The translations under genes were made by a program, and so were the position numbers. From assembly GCF_002211365.1 (NCBI RefSeq), contig NZ_LOKZ01000001.1, positions 372,001 through 436,000 on the forward strand: 64,000 nucleotides of DNA, given 5' to 3'. Below the pieces are notes generated by a model, which was given only the letters and a program-made list of their open reading frames with translations, had not been told where the DNA came from and made no database searches. Position 1 is the first letter of the stretch. The number at the start of each line of letters is the position of its first letter. This stretch comes from Rhizobium sp. R711 (GTDB taxonomy: Bacteria > Pseudomonadota > Alphaproteobacteria > Rhizobiales > Rhizobiaceae). Below, one piece after another: positions 56,640 through 64,000 of this stretch.

Positions 56640-56814
56640 GAGCAGCTCGCGATTATAAGATCCAAGTCAAGTATAGGGGCAAACAATGGCAACGCAAAAG
56701 GATTATGCGTGTTCGGTTGAATTTATCAACCGGTAGATGATTTTCGCAAGGAACTTACCGAAACGCCACCGCCCGGAAATGTTCTTCCGGTCCATCCACC
56801 TCTGCTGAAGTCAC

Positions 56815-56856
56815 CAAAAAACAAATGGCGCCGATCTTCCGATCGACGCCATTTTG
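56815..56856 (-). terminator. Rho-independent terminator of glnII
   Basis: On the minus strand, an AAATGGCG.. stem with the loop around GGAA (pairing 56823-56836 with 56841-56854) is followed by GTTTTTT. It lies 20 bp past the glnII stop. Confidence 0.8.
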
Positions 56857-56875
56857 CAGAATGCAGCTCAGACGC

Positions 56876-57916
56876 TTATGCAGCAGCCGAAGCAAATCCA
56901 GCGGTCGGGACTTCAGAGATCGTCTTCAGAACCTGGGAAGCGATCTGGTAGGGGCAACCCTGTGAGTTCGGGCGACGATCTTCCAGGTAACCGCGATAGT
57001 CGTTCTTGACGAAGGAGTGCGGTACACGGATCGAAGCACCACGGTCAGCAACACCATAGGAGAACTTGTTCCACGGGGCCGTCTCATGCTTGCCTGTCAG
57101 GCGTAGGTGGTTGTCAGGGCCATAGACGTCGATGTGAGCCTGCAAGTTCTTATCGAACTGGGCCATCAGCGCCTCGAAATAGGCCTTGCCGCCAACTTCG
57201 CGCATGAACTTGGTCGAGAAGTTGCAGTGCATTCCGGAGCCGTTCCAGTCGGTGTCACCGAGCGGCTTGCAGTGGAATTCGATGTCGATTCCATACTTTT
57301 CGCAGAGGCGCAGGAGCAGATAGCGAGCCATCCAGATCTGGTCGGCCGCGCGCTTGGAACCCTTGCCGAAAATCTGGAACTCCCACTGACCCTTGGCCAC
57401 TTCGGCGTTGATGCCTTCATGGTTGATGCCGGCCGCAAGGCACAGGTCGAGGTGCTCTTCGACGATCTCGCGAGCGATCGAGCCGACATTCTTGTAGCCC
57501 ACGCCGGTATAGTACGGGCCCTGCGGAGCCGGATAGCCGGTTTCCGGGAAGCCAAGCGGACGACCGTTCTCGTAGAAAAAGTATTCCTGTTCGAAGCCAA
57601 ACCAGGCATCTTCGTCGTCAAGGATGGTGGCGCGGCTGTTCGACGAATGCGGAGTGACGCCATCGGGCATCATGACTTCGCACATGACAAGAACGCCGTT
57701 CGTGCGCGCCGGATCCGGATAGATCGCGACCGGCTTCAGCACGCAGTCAGAGCTGCGGCCTTCTGCCTGCATCGTGGAGGAACCGTCGAAGCCCCACAGC
57801 GGCAGCTGCTCGAGCGTCGGAAAAGCGTCGAATTCCTTGATCTGCGTCTTGCCGCGGAGATTTGGTACCGGGGTGTACCCATCGAGCCAGATGTACTCGA
57901 GCTTATACTTGGTCAT
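56876..57916 (-). CDS. glnII: Glutamine synthetase II (eukaryotic type)
   Basis: This 346-residue GSII enzyme is typical of rhizobia: YKLEYIWLDGYTPVPNLRGK, WGFDGSSTMQAEGRSSD with the beta-grasp region, the FGFEQEYFF catalytic glutamates, and GQWEFQIFG. GMHCNFSTKFMRE and the NDYRGYLEDRRPNSQGCPYQ-type C-terminal signature complete it. It makes glutamine from glutamate and ammonia in the cytosol and lacks the adenylylation tyrosine loop of GSI. The start at 57916 is the family start; an in-frame start 15 bp upstream is rejected. A sigma-54 promoter lies about 90 bp upstream. Confidence 0.97.
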   Translation of the reverse strand: MTKYKLEYIWLDGYTPVPNLRGKTQIKEFDAFPTLEQLPLWGFDGSSTMQAEGRSSDCVLKPVAIYPDPARTNGVLVMCEVMMPDGVTPHSSNSRATILDDEDAWFGFEQEYFFYENGRPLGFPETGYPAPQGPYYTGVGYKNVGSIAREIVEEHLDLCLAAGINHEGINAEVAKGQWEFQIFGKGSKRAADQIWMARYLLLRLCEKYGIDIEFHCKPLGDTDWNGSGMHCNFSTKFMREVGGKAYFEALMAQFDKNLQAHIDVYGPDNHLRLTGKHETAPWNKFSYGVADRGASIRVPHSFVKNDYRGYLEDRRPNSQGCPYQIASQVLKTISEVPTAGFASAAA

Positions 57917-58005
57917 TTGCGAGTCTCTCAAACATAAATCGTGAGCAAATCCTCAAGCGAACCGACCGTTTTGGCGAGCAGCCCGCGAAGGGATGCCTAA
58001 TCACA

Positions 58006-58021
58006 TGCACGCGGCGTGCCA
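58006..58021 (-). promoter_or_regulatory. Sigma-54 promoter of glnII
   Basis: Minus strand TGGCACGCCGCGTGCAT carries a perfect -24 element TGGCACG and a -12 element GTGCA in place of the usual TTGCA, with the required four-base gap. It lies 90 bp upstream of the glnII start, as expected for an NtrC-dependent rhizobial glnII gene. Confidence 0.8.
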
Positions 58022-58335
58022 GTTTGGGTACCGCGAGTGAAGCCGATCGAGATCACTCGGCAATCCGGTCCACCGAGCTTGCCTCTTGAGAGAAGAGCGC
58101 GTAGCGAACTGACAGAGGAGTCAAGCAGTTAGATGCCGACGACAATGGCGCAGCGTGCATTCTGCCGCTGTCGTTCAGGGGTGGCGGCGATCCAAACATT
58201 TTTTCGCAGCACGACACAATTGTCTGATTTCTATGCAATTGATTACACTTTCAACATTTTGAAAGCCTGATTTAAATGCGAGCAGATTCGAATGCTCACA
58301 ATTCCAACAAATCGTGCACTTTTTTCAATCAGATC

Positions 58336-58350
58336 GCGCAATAACTGTGC
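58336..58350. promoter_or_regulatory. Candidate NtrC enhancer site
   Basis: GCGCAATAACTGTGC fits the GC-N11-GC NtrC pattern with one mismatch from GCAC-N7-GTGC. It lies about 330 bp from the sigma-54 promoter of glnII and near the divergent DUF2735 gene. The distance is within enhancer range but longer than usual. Confidence 0.5.
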
Positions 58351-58406
58351 ATGTCTGCTATAGTCGCTTCAACGTTCTCGGGCGTCGACGAGCAAGGAGG
58401 CTTTCC

Positions 58407-58610
58407 ATGGCCATTGGTGTGAACCATGAGACCGCAACAGTTTACGCGTTTCCGGCAAAGCGCTTTTCCACGACGGAGCGACGTCCTGCAGTCGACATTG
58501 AACGGGATTTGATCCCTTCAGTCTATGAAAGCTGCTGGTACCACGACGAGGCGATCAATGAAACCGCAGAGCCAACACTGCCAAAGTTCACGCCCCGCGT
58601 CGTTGATTGA
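58407..58610 (+). CDS. DUF2735-family small protein
   Basis: This 67-residue protein reads AIGVNHETATVYAFPAKRFS, then ESCWYHDEAINETAEPT, matching the DUF2735 family commonly found divergent from glnII in rhizobia. An AAGGAGG ribosome-binding site precedes the ATG. It is soluble, short and of unknown function; conserved synteny suggests a link to nitrogen metabolism. Confidence 0.82.
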   Translation: MAIGVNHETATVYAFPAKRFSTTERRPAVDIERDLIPSVYESCWYHDEAINETAEPTLPKFTPRVVD

Positions 58611-58780
58611 TGTCTTGTGAAGCTGCCGCTGCCTGATGGCGGGGCTTGGGACGTCCTATGCGAGGGAACACACGACCGGCGGCGCACAGCGCCTGCTGTA
58701 TCGCTGGCTCATCGATCAGGATTGCGAAAAATGTGGGCGGCGCATGGCCAAGGGCTTTGGCCGCCTTTAAAATCAGAACG

Positions 58781-58966
58781 TCAGCTTGAGGCCCGGTCTG
58801 GCTTTCCCTTGCGTTTTGTCGAGGCAAACTCCTCGAGCTGTTTTTCACTCATGCTGTCGACCATCTCCTTGGATGCTCCCTTCAGCCTGCTCTTTGACAT
58901 CTGACCACGCTTTGCCGCAAGGGCGGCTCCGGCGGCTTTTTGCTGCGCTTTGGATTTTGCTGGCAT
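58781..58966 (-). CDS. DUF3008-family small basic protein
   Basis: The 61-residue product reads PAKSKAQQKAAGAALAAKRG, then KSRLKGASKEMVDSMSEKQL, a Lys/Ala-rich DUF3008 profile. Such proteins are small, often stress-associated and uncharacterised. It lies between the DUF2735 gene and a short-chain dehydrogenase gene, in its own transcription unit with AGGAGAAGG before the ATG. Confidence 0.8.
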   Translation of the reverse strand: MPAKSKAQQKAAGAALAAKRGQMSKSRLKGASKEMVDSMSEKQLEEFASTKRKGKPDRASS

Positions 58967-59147
58967 CTTGCCTTCTCCTCATCTCGGGAACAGGAAACGG
59001 TTCGCAGGCGACAAAGTTCCTGCTTCGGCTGCCCGGCTCACGAGCACGCAAAAGGTGCCTTCTGCCCGACCAGGACTGCCGTTACCTCCAAGCTCCTGTG
59101 GCCAGGGCAGGATCAGAGCAACCAGTGGACGCGTCGTGCGCGCGGCA

Positions 59148-60104
59148 TCAATATCCGCCAACGATTGGCAGGATCTCGCCGGTGATGTAACTCGACATTT
59201 GTGGTGATGCGAAAAACACGTATGCCGGGGCGATCTCTTCAGGCTGCGCGGGGCGCTTCATTGCCGTTTGAGATCCGAATTTCTCCACATCCCCGGCCTC
59301 CTTGTCTGAAGGATTGAGCGGCGTCCACACCGGCCCTGGCGCGACGGCGTTGACGCGAATACCGCGCGGCACAAGCTGGGCTGCAAGTGATCGCGTAAAC
59401 GCGTGAATGCCGCCTTTTGTCATGGCGTAATCGAGCAAATCCTTGGATCCGTCGAGACCTGTAACCGAACCCGTGTTGATGATCGCGGAGCCATTCTTGA
59501 GATGCGAGATGGCCGCTTTTGCCATGTAGAAATAGCCATATAAGTTCGTCTTCAGGGTCTCATCGAAGTGCTCGTCGCGAAGATTTTCGATGCTCTGGGT
59601 ATGAACCTGAAAGGCGGCGTTGTTGACGAGGATGTCGAGATGCCCGAATTGCATCACGGTCTTCTCAACGGCCGTCCGGCAAAAGGCGGGATCCTTGACG
59701 TCGCCGCGGATAATCAAGCACTTGCGTCCCTCCTTTGCGATTGCAGCTCTGGTTTGTTCGGCGTCTTCAGCTTCGTCGAGGTGCACGATGGCAATATCAG
59801 CCCCCTCGCGGGCAAACAGGATCGCCACTGATCGTCCAATGCCGGAATCTCCGCCGGTGATGAGTGCAACCTTGTTCATCAGCTTCTCCGATCCCTTATA
59901 GAACGGCGCATCGCACATTGGGGCTAAGGGAAGATCGGCTTGCGAGCCTGGTTTGTCTTGATGGATTTTCGGCAATGGTGGCTCCGGATAGCGACGGGCT
60001 CCGGCCTGCATTGCTCCGGACGGCTTTGGTTTTGCATTCCTGTCGGCGTGTTCGACTTCCTTCTGGATCTCTCGCTGCTTCTGAGCGGTGGCTTTCGATG
60101 ACAT
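59148..60104 (-). CDS. Short-chain dehydrogenase/reductase (YghA/YhxC-like)
   Basis: This 318-residue SDR has a disordered N-terminal tail (KAT AQKQREIQKEV, then KPKPSGAMQAGARRYPEPPL). The Rossmann core shows ALITGGDSGIGRSVA (about 80-94), NNAA, the catalytic Ser in NTGSVTGLDGS, YAMTKGG with Tyr/Lys, and VNAVAPGPVWTPL. The group is often general-stress-inducible. The ATG at 60104 follows AAGGAGGAAGAC; longer frames upstream lack an SD. Substrate unknown. Confidence 0.92.
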   Translation of the reverse strand: MSSKATAQKQREIQKEVEHADRNAKPKPSGAMQAGARRYPEPPLPKIHQDKPGSQADLPLAPMCDAPFYKGSEKLMNKVALITGGDSGIGRSVAILFAREGADIAIVHLDEAEDAEQTRAAIAKEGRKCLIIRGDVKDPAFCRTAVEKTVMQFGHLDILVNNAAFQVHTQSIENLRDEHFDETLKTNLYGYFYMAKAAISHLKNGSAIINTGSVTGLDGSKDLLDYAMTKGGIHAFTRSLAAQLVPRGIRVNAVAPGPVWTPLNPSDKEAGDVEKFGSQTAMKRPAQPEEIAPAYVFFASPQMSSYITGEILPIVGGY

Positions 60105-60482
60105 GTCTTCCTCCTTGGTTGAGAAGGTAGAACTCCGAACCGCGCGAAAAGTTTGCCGCGCCCGAGCATTTGCGAATGTGCGGCGCAAGAGGGAGGTAAA
60201 GAGGAAAGCCGCTCTTGTGATGGAACCGCTTCCTCGTGAGTAACGAACGTGACAATCCAAGCATCATCGCTGCTGGAGACCAGACGCGGTCACCATTCTC
60301 GAAAGATCAAGCCACTGCTGTTTGAGGTGATCGGCGTTAAGTGGCGTCAGAAGCGCCAGACATTTTGGAGGTCCTTCGCGGACGAACCTATTGCCGTAAC
60401 GGACTGCAGAGTGAGGTTTGCAACCCGAACTCGGCTTCCCGAGCACGCCCCTCAGACAATGCACAGCGACTGCATTCACTAG
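60105..60482. other. Gap between dehydrogenase gene and IS element
   Basis: No gene is supported. The right end carries CTAG (60479-60482), the probable target duplication of the insertion sequence. Confidence 0.5.
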
Positions 60483-60498
60483 CAGGCTGTTGAAGAAG

Positions 60499-60843
60499 TC
60501 AGTCGCGTTCGCAGACGAAGCCTGAATCTTCTCCGTTGTGGACGTAGAAGTGCCCGACAAGGCGTCCGGCGGAGCCGAGAGCTGCCCATCCGCGACCACA
60601 AACCGGGTCGCTCTCGTCTTGTCCCTCCCATGAGAACTCTGCACAGGCTGATCCGTCGCGTGTGCCGTAGCGGACATCGAGGAAGCCCTTGAGCGCGACG
60701 AAGGCGATTTCGCCGTCTGACGCGCCGTGGAATGTCAGATGCGCCTCTTCGACGAGATCGAGGACGTCGTTGTCCCAGTTGTCCGTCTCGACGATGCGCC
60801 AACGACCGGCGAAAGCCTTGGCGAAGGGAGATATTCTGGCCAT
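60499..60843 (-). CDS. IS-carried passenger protein of unknown function
   Basis: The 114-residue protein begins ARISPFAKAFAGRWRIVETD and contains HLTFHGASDGEIAFVALKGF, SWEGQDESDPVCGRGWAALG and VGHFYVHNGEDSGFVCERD. It looks like a small beta-rich protein, and I do not recognise a function. Its ATG shares the TGATG junction with the transposase stop, so the two are translationally coupled, and it lies wholly between the terminal repeats. It may regulate transposition or simply be captured cargo. Confidence 0.7.
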   Translation of the reverse strand: MARISPFAKAFAGRWRIVETDNWDNDVLDLVEEAHLTFHGASDGEIAFVALKGFLDVRYGTRDGSACAEFSWEGQDESDPVCGRGWAALGSAGRLVGHFYVHNGEDSGFVCERD

Positions 60844-61931
60844 CAGCCTGTCTCCGTCATGAGCTTCGGAAGCCGCACCAGATTATAGGCGGCGGCCGTG
60901 AAGGTGAAGGCCCATCCGACGCGGTCGCGGCCGCGGAACTTCGTCTTGTCCTGCCCCGCGACGGTCTTGATCCAGCCGAACGCCTCCTCGATGCGCTTGC
61001 GGATGCGCAGACTGACCCCATAGCGCGAATGGCGCGTCGTGCGCCCATCAATGGCCGAGCGGCGACCATTGACGTTCTGCGCCACATGCGGCGTCACCTT
61101 CATCGACCGCAAATCTTTGACGAAGTCTTTGGTGTCATAGGCCTTGTCGGCACCCAGCGTGATTGCCTGTGGCCGGCTGCAGAAAGGTTCGACCATGTGA
61201 AGAGCCGCGATGCGTTCGGCATAACCGCTGGCCTCTGTCAAATAGGCATTCACTAGCAGGCCATGGCGGTTTTCCATCAGCCCATGCCCCATGAAGCACA
61301 GCTTGGCCTCCTTGCCTTTTCCCTTCCTATATAGCTTTGCATCCGGATCGGTCGTTGAAGCATGCGTCTCGTTGGAACGCTTTTCGCCATGGAAGTCGGC
61401 TTCCACATTCCGACCGCCGGCATCCGACGGTGATTCACCCGAACCTCCCTTCGGCTTGAAGCTCTTGATCGACGCCCAGGCTTCGATCAGCGTGCCATCG
61501 ACCGAGAAGTGGTCCGTTGACAGCAGCCGCTTTACCTTGGGCTGAGATAGGATTGCACCCAGGAACTTTGCAGCGATGTCACCTTCAAGCAACCGGTCGC
61601 GGTTCTTCGAAAACACCGAATGGTCCCAAGAGCGATCGTCAATGCCGATGTCGACGAACCAGCGGAAGAGAAGATCGTATTCCAACCGTTCCATCAGCAG
61701 TCGCTCTGAACGGATCGAATAGAAGGCCTGCAAAAGCATGGCACGTAGAAGCTTTTCAGGCGCGATCGACGGCCGTCCGATCGGTGAATAAAGCGCCGCA
61801 AAATCTCGTTCCAGTGAAACGAGCGCTTCGTTGACGATCTGCCGGATGGCCCGTAGAGGATGATCTTTTCGAACACGATCCTCCAGATCGACATAGCTGA
61901 AGAGTTCCGTCCTTACATCGCCGCCGCGCAT
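60843..61931 (-). CDS. IS5-family transposase
   Basis: This 362-residue DDE transposase begins with RTELFSYVDLEDRVRKDHPL, then ERDFAALYSPIGRPSIAPEK, typical of the ISL2/IS1031-like IS5 subgroups. DDE-type segments are visible: STDHFSVDGTLIEAWAS (first D), ITLGADKAYDTKDFVKDL (second D) and RKRIEEAFGWIKTVAG (E). It appears full length and probably functional. It overlaps the passenger gene by 1 bp. Confidence 0.92.
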   Translation of the reverse strand: MRGGDVRTELFSYVDLEDRVRKDHPLRAIRQIVNEALVSLERDFAALYSPIGRPSIAPEKLLRAMLLQAFYSIRSERLLMERLEYDLLFRWFVDIGIDDRSWDHSVFSKNRDRLLEGDIAAKFLGAILSQPKVKRLLSTDHFSVDGTLIEAWASIKSFKPKGGSGESPSDAGGRNVEADFHGEKRSNETHASTTDPDAKLYRKGKGKEAKLCFMGHGLMENRHGLLVNAYLTEASGYAERIAALHMVEPFCSRPQAITLGADKAYDTKDFVKDLRSMKVTPHVAQNVNGRRSAIDGRTTRHSRYGVSLRIRKRIEEAFGWIKTVAGQDKTKFRGRDRVGWAFTFTAAAYNLVRLPKLMTETG

Positions 61932-62008
61932 CCATCAGCTCCAAATCGCCATGAAGCGAGTGAATCACGACAAGAGTCTGTGCGCCAGGGTCTTTTTCAG
62001 CAGCCTGG

Positions 62009-63097
62009 CTAGGGCGTTTGAGGAAACCGTGCCACCAGCGCGCCGTTCTTCAGTCTATGGTCAAAAGCCTCAATGGCCAAATTGATCAATTCCTCGTGGA
62101 TTTCGAGGCGCGAATGCCCATCGCCATCGGAACAAATGGGTTCGTCGATATCTTCGGATTTGGCTATTTCCGACACACCCGGCTTGCACACTCCGAACAT
62201 GCTGTAATGGCTTGCATTCCTTATCGCCGAATACATGCCCCCCGGGATGGCTCTTGCGATTCCTGAGGCGAGCACGGTCGGGGGGATCGCGCCAGGTTGG
62301 CCCAGGTTTACGATCTCGACGGGGATGGAAACCTTAGAAAATGGTCCTGTCTTAAAAACATCTACTGGGGCGGGGTCGATTGCCATAGCAAACTCGATCC
62401 GCTTGTCCTCGTTGTCGCGATCAGCAAGTTTCATGTCCATGGCATGAAGGTCAACGCCACTTTGCTTTATCCATCCGCAAAGTGAAGGATTGAGAGCGTC
62501 GTTGTCACAATAGCTCGCCAGACGGATTGGATCGATACGACCACCAGCCAAGGCCAAGGCTGTATTGCCGCCCATCGAAAGCCCAAGCACACCGGTCTTT
62601 CCCGCGTCAAGGTGATCTTCGAAAAGCGGCTGCTTTTCCAGCGCGTCGAGCGTTGCGCTGATATCGGCAGGCCGTAGCCAAAGTTTCATCGTTTCGGCTG
62701 CCGACTTGTTAGCCCCTGCGTTCCCGAAATGAACAGGTGCTGCCACGATGAACCCGTGCTTTGCTAAGGGCGTTGCAATCCAACTCATCGCTAGGGGCGT
62801 TCCCCCTAAACCAGCGCCGTGAGATAGCAAGATAATGGGATATCGTCCGTGCGCGATAGGGGCGTCGAGCATGGCGTCAGTTCCGTAAAAGAACCGACTC
62901 TCGCCGAGCGTGACAGGCCTGCCACCAGCTTCGGCCGGATACCAAACGGTCACTGGAAGTTCAGTGCCTCGCTCCTTGGAGGGCGCTGTGATCTGCCGTA
63001 CGCCGACGAATGCACTTGCTGCGGCTGAATGCTGCGCTATGGTGAGTGAAAGAACGCTGGCGCAGAAGGTTGCAGCGATTTTGACCAATACTTGCAT
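62009..63097 (-). CDS. Exported alpha/beta hydrolase (dienelactone/PAF-acetylhydrolase-like)
   Basis: The 362-residue protein has a signal peptide (VKIAATFCASVLSLTIAQHS, cleaved near AAASA) and an alpha/beta-hydrolase core: ILLSHGAGLGGTPLAMSWIA for the oxyanion region and TGVLGLSMGGNTALALAGGR for the nucleophile Ser. A His candidate lies in RNASHYSMFG. The start at 63097 follows GAGGAG. The TAG stop lies inside the CTAG that flanks the IS element, so the C-terminus may be slightly altered relative to the original gene. Substrate unknown; likely an ester. Confidence 0.85.
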   Translation of the reverse strand: MQVLVKIAATFCASVLSLTIAQHSAAASAFVGVRQITAPSKERGTELPVTVWYPAEAGGRPVTLGESRFFYGTDAMLDAPIAHGRYPIILLSHGAGLGGTPLAMSWIATPLAKHGFIVAAPVHFGNAGANKSAAETMKLWLRPADISATLDALEKQPLFEDHLDAGKTGVLGLSMGGNTALALAGGRIDPIRLASYCDNDALNPSLCGWIKQSGVDLHAMDMKLADRDNEDKRIEFAMAIDPAPVDVFKTGPFSKVSIPVEIVNLGQPGAIPPTVLASGIARAIPGGMYSAIRNASHYSMFGVCKPGVSEIAKSEDIDEPICSDGDGHSRLEIHEELINLAIEAFDHRLKNGALVARFPQTP

Positions 63098-63475
63098 GAC
63101 GCTCCTCACGCTCGGGGTTGTGTTGGAACCTGTGTCGAACTGGAAAGCGATGCGCGCCCTAGATCGTGATTTCGAACGTCCAGGATCACGATTTAGAACG
63201 TTACGTGCATTAATGTTTAAAAAAATGTTTGTGTTTGAAATGGACGCTCGTGTGGGCCGCCCACGCACGGCAAAAGTCCTGCGTCAACATCGTCTGATGT
63301 TGCTCAGCACTGCCCCAAGCTTTCGCATTTTGTCGTGTTAACCGCCGGGTCGTTAGCTTGTCCTCTCTGCATTGATACTGGCGCGTGCGCGGCCGCAATC
63401 TTGTAAATCCGCTCAAAAGGCTCACCTGGAACAATCGACCTAACACTCCTGTTATGTTTGAGAAAGGATGAGGCG
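63098..63475. other. Intergenic region with a tandem repeat
   Basis: No gene is supported. An 18-bp tandem element GATCGTGATTTCGAACGT (63162-63179) and GATCACGATTTAGAACGT (63184-63201) matches at 15 of 18 positions with 22-bp spacing, two helical turns. It may be an operator for the hydrolase gene. Confidence 0.45.
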
Positions 63476-63679
63476 ATGAACAAAATGCTAGATCCGCGCG
63501 GTATTGTTATCTCGTCAGACCGTCTTGAAGACTGCAAAGCGTATTTAGGAAGCGAATTTCAGACGTTGGTCGATCACGCCCTGAGTGCCGGTTGGTCCCT
63601 TGATGAGGTGGTGGTCGCACTCGATGGCCTCGCAGCCGAGGAGATAGCAGTGCCCGCGCGAGCGATGACCTTGCATTGA
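63476..63679 (+). CDS. Small protein of unknown function
   Basis: The 67-residue frame reads NKMLDPRGIVISSDRLEDCK, then YLGSEFQTLVDHALSAGWSL and DEVVVALDGLAAEEIA. It resembles small helical regulators or chaperone-like proteins of rhizobia, but I do not recognise it. The ATG at 63476 is chosen for its AAAGGATGAGG spacing; a TTG 18 bp upstream is less likely. Confidence 0.55.
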   Translation: MNKMLDPRGIVISSDRLEDCKAYLGSEFQTLVDHALSAGWSLDEVVVALDGLAAEEIAVPARAMTLH

Positions 63680-64000
63680 CGTGTTGCGGGCAGCCACGAC
63701 CGGCAAGAGCCGGTGTGTTGAAGCCGCGGCTGCGGCACCCGCAAGCGGCCGTCGGAAACGTTCTCATTGTCGCGTCCCTTTTAAAGGAAGAACCCTTCAC
63801 AAACCAGCCGGATACCCCAGACGAAAGGGCGGCGTCAGCGTCATCTCGGGATCAAAAGGCGGATTGCCTCGAAATTTGCGCCATGGTAGCCCGCGATGCG
63901 ACGCTATTCTCGCCTCTGTTAGCAACAAAATAGACCCGAGCGCGCTCGGGTCCCTTGCGATCGAAAGAATGGAAGATGGTTTGGGGTCGTCCAGGAGTGC
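63680..64000. other. Right-end region without a supported gene
   Basis: Short frames on both strands show no recognised domains. A 20-bp palindrome with T-rich sequence on the minus side suggests termination of a minus-strand gene entering from beyond the window. Confidence 0.4.
63933..63952 (-). terminator. Palindromic hairpin, probable minus-strand terminator
   Basis: GACCCGAGCGCGCTCGGGTC is a perfect 20-bp palindrome. On the minus strand it is followed by TATTTTGTTG, which is suitable for a weak intrinsic terminator. The gene it would serve lies mostly off the window. Confidence 0.5.

Larger units (their letters stand above)
57917..58406. other. glnII/DUF2735 divergent control region
   Basis: This 490-bp gap between divergent genes contains the sigma-54 promoter of glnII and, near the right end, an NtrC-like site. 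No gene is visible inside it. Confidence 0.7.
60483..62008 (-). mobile_element. IS5-family insertion sequence with passenger gene
   Basis: This 1.5-kb element has imperfect terminal inverted repeats: CAGGCTGTTGAAGAAGTC on the left and CAGGCTGCTGAAAAAGACC on the right. The repeats are offset by one base at the right end. CTAG flanks both sides, matching the 4-bp YTAR target of IS5 elements. It carries a transposase gene and a second small gene that overlaps it. Its right CTAG contains the stop codon of the neighbouring hydrolase gene. Confidence 0.8.

Overview
The window looks like a GC-rich alphaproteobacterium of the Rhizobium/Sinorhizobium group. Evidence includes a eukaryote-type glutamine synthetase II preceded by a DUF2735 gene, nadABC with NadQ-type operators plus a NadQ-like Nudix/winged-helix regulator, a TfuA/YcaO pair (TfuA was named from rhizobial trifolitoxin production), and many ABC transporters. 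The accessory content, toxin-antitoxin modules, gene remnants and one insertion sequence would suit a large plasmid or chromid, but no replication or partition genes are visible.

Layout. (1) 1-7.0 kb: an amino-acid/amine catabolic block on the minus strand (FAD amine oxidase, histidine ammonia-lyase-like protein, polar amino acid ABC transporter), a divergent HutC-like GntR regulator, and an orphan PhnD-like binding protein. (2) 7.1-10.5 kb: NAD de novo operon nadA-nadB-nadC behind two matching operators. (3) 10.5-16.3 kb: a patchwork with a GNAT-toxin remnant, an AbiE system with a 20-bp inverted-repeat operator, a multiply frameshifted sugar-ABC ATPase and a FitAB/VapBC pair with three TGATATCA boxes. 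(4) 16.6-43.3 kb: an organosulfur block resembling the dibenzothiophene (4S) pathway. It has four acyl-CoA-dehydrogenase-fold (DszC/SfnB-like) oxygenases, two DszA-like and two SfnG/SsuD-like flavin monooxygenases, a DszB-like desulfinase, one family-5 ABC transporter with three separate binding proteins, a LysR regulator and accessory redox enzymes. The left edge is a truncated rhodanese-like gene, and the right edge lies next to a tRNA-fMet 3' fragment. (5) 43.6-51.4 kb: a GH3 glycosidase, the NadQ-like regulator, and an HlyD/RbbA/ABC-2 export operon. (6) 51.7-56.6 kb: an XRE regulator and a compact RiPP-like cassette (BTAD/TPR regulator, 43-residue peptide, YcaO, TfuA). (7) 56.9-64 kb: glnII with a sigma-54 promoter, DUF2735, DUF3008, a short-chain dehydrogenase, an IS5-family element carrying a passenger gene, an exported alpha/beta hydrolase and a small unknown gene.

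Three points stand out. The histidine ammonia-lyase homologue has lost the Ala-Ser-Gly triad that makes the MIO cofactor while keeping most other active-site residues. The dsz-like block contains all three catalytic classes of the 4S pathway, including a DszB-like protein with the catalytic Cys, His and Arg positions. The YcaO-TfuA genes are overlapped or closely preceded by a tiny gene that is a plausible modified-peptide precursor. At least three neighbouring genes in the organosulfur block (24.8, 28.8 and 29.7 kb) each lack a single G or C, so sequencing error must be separated from real decay there.
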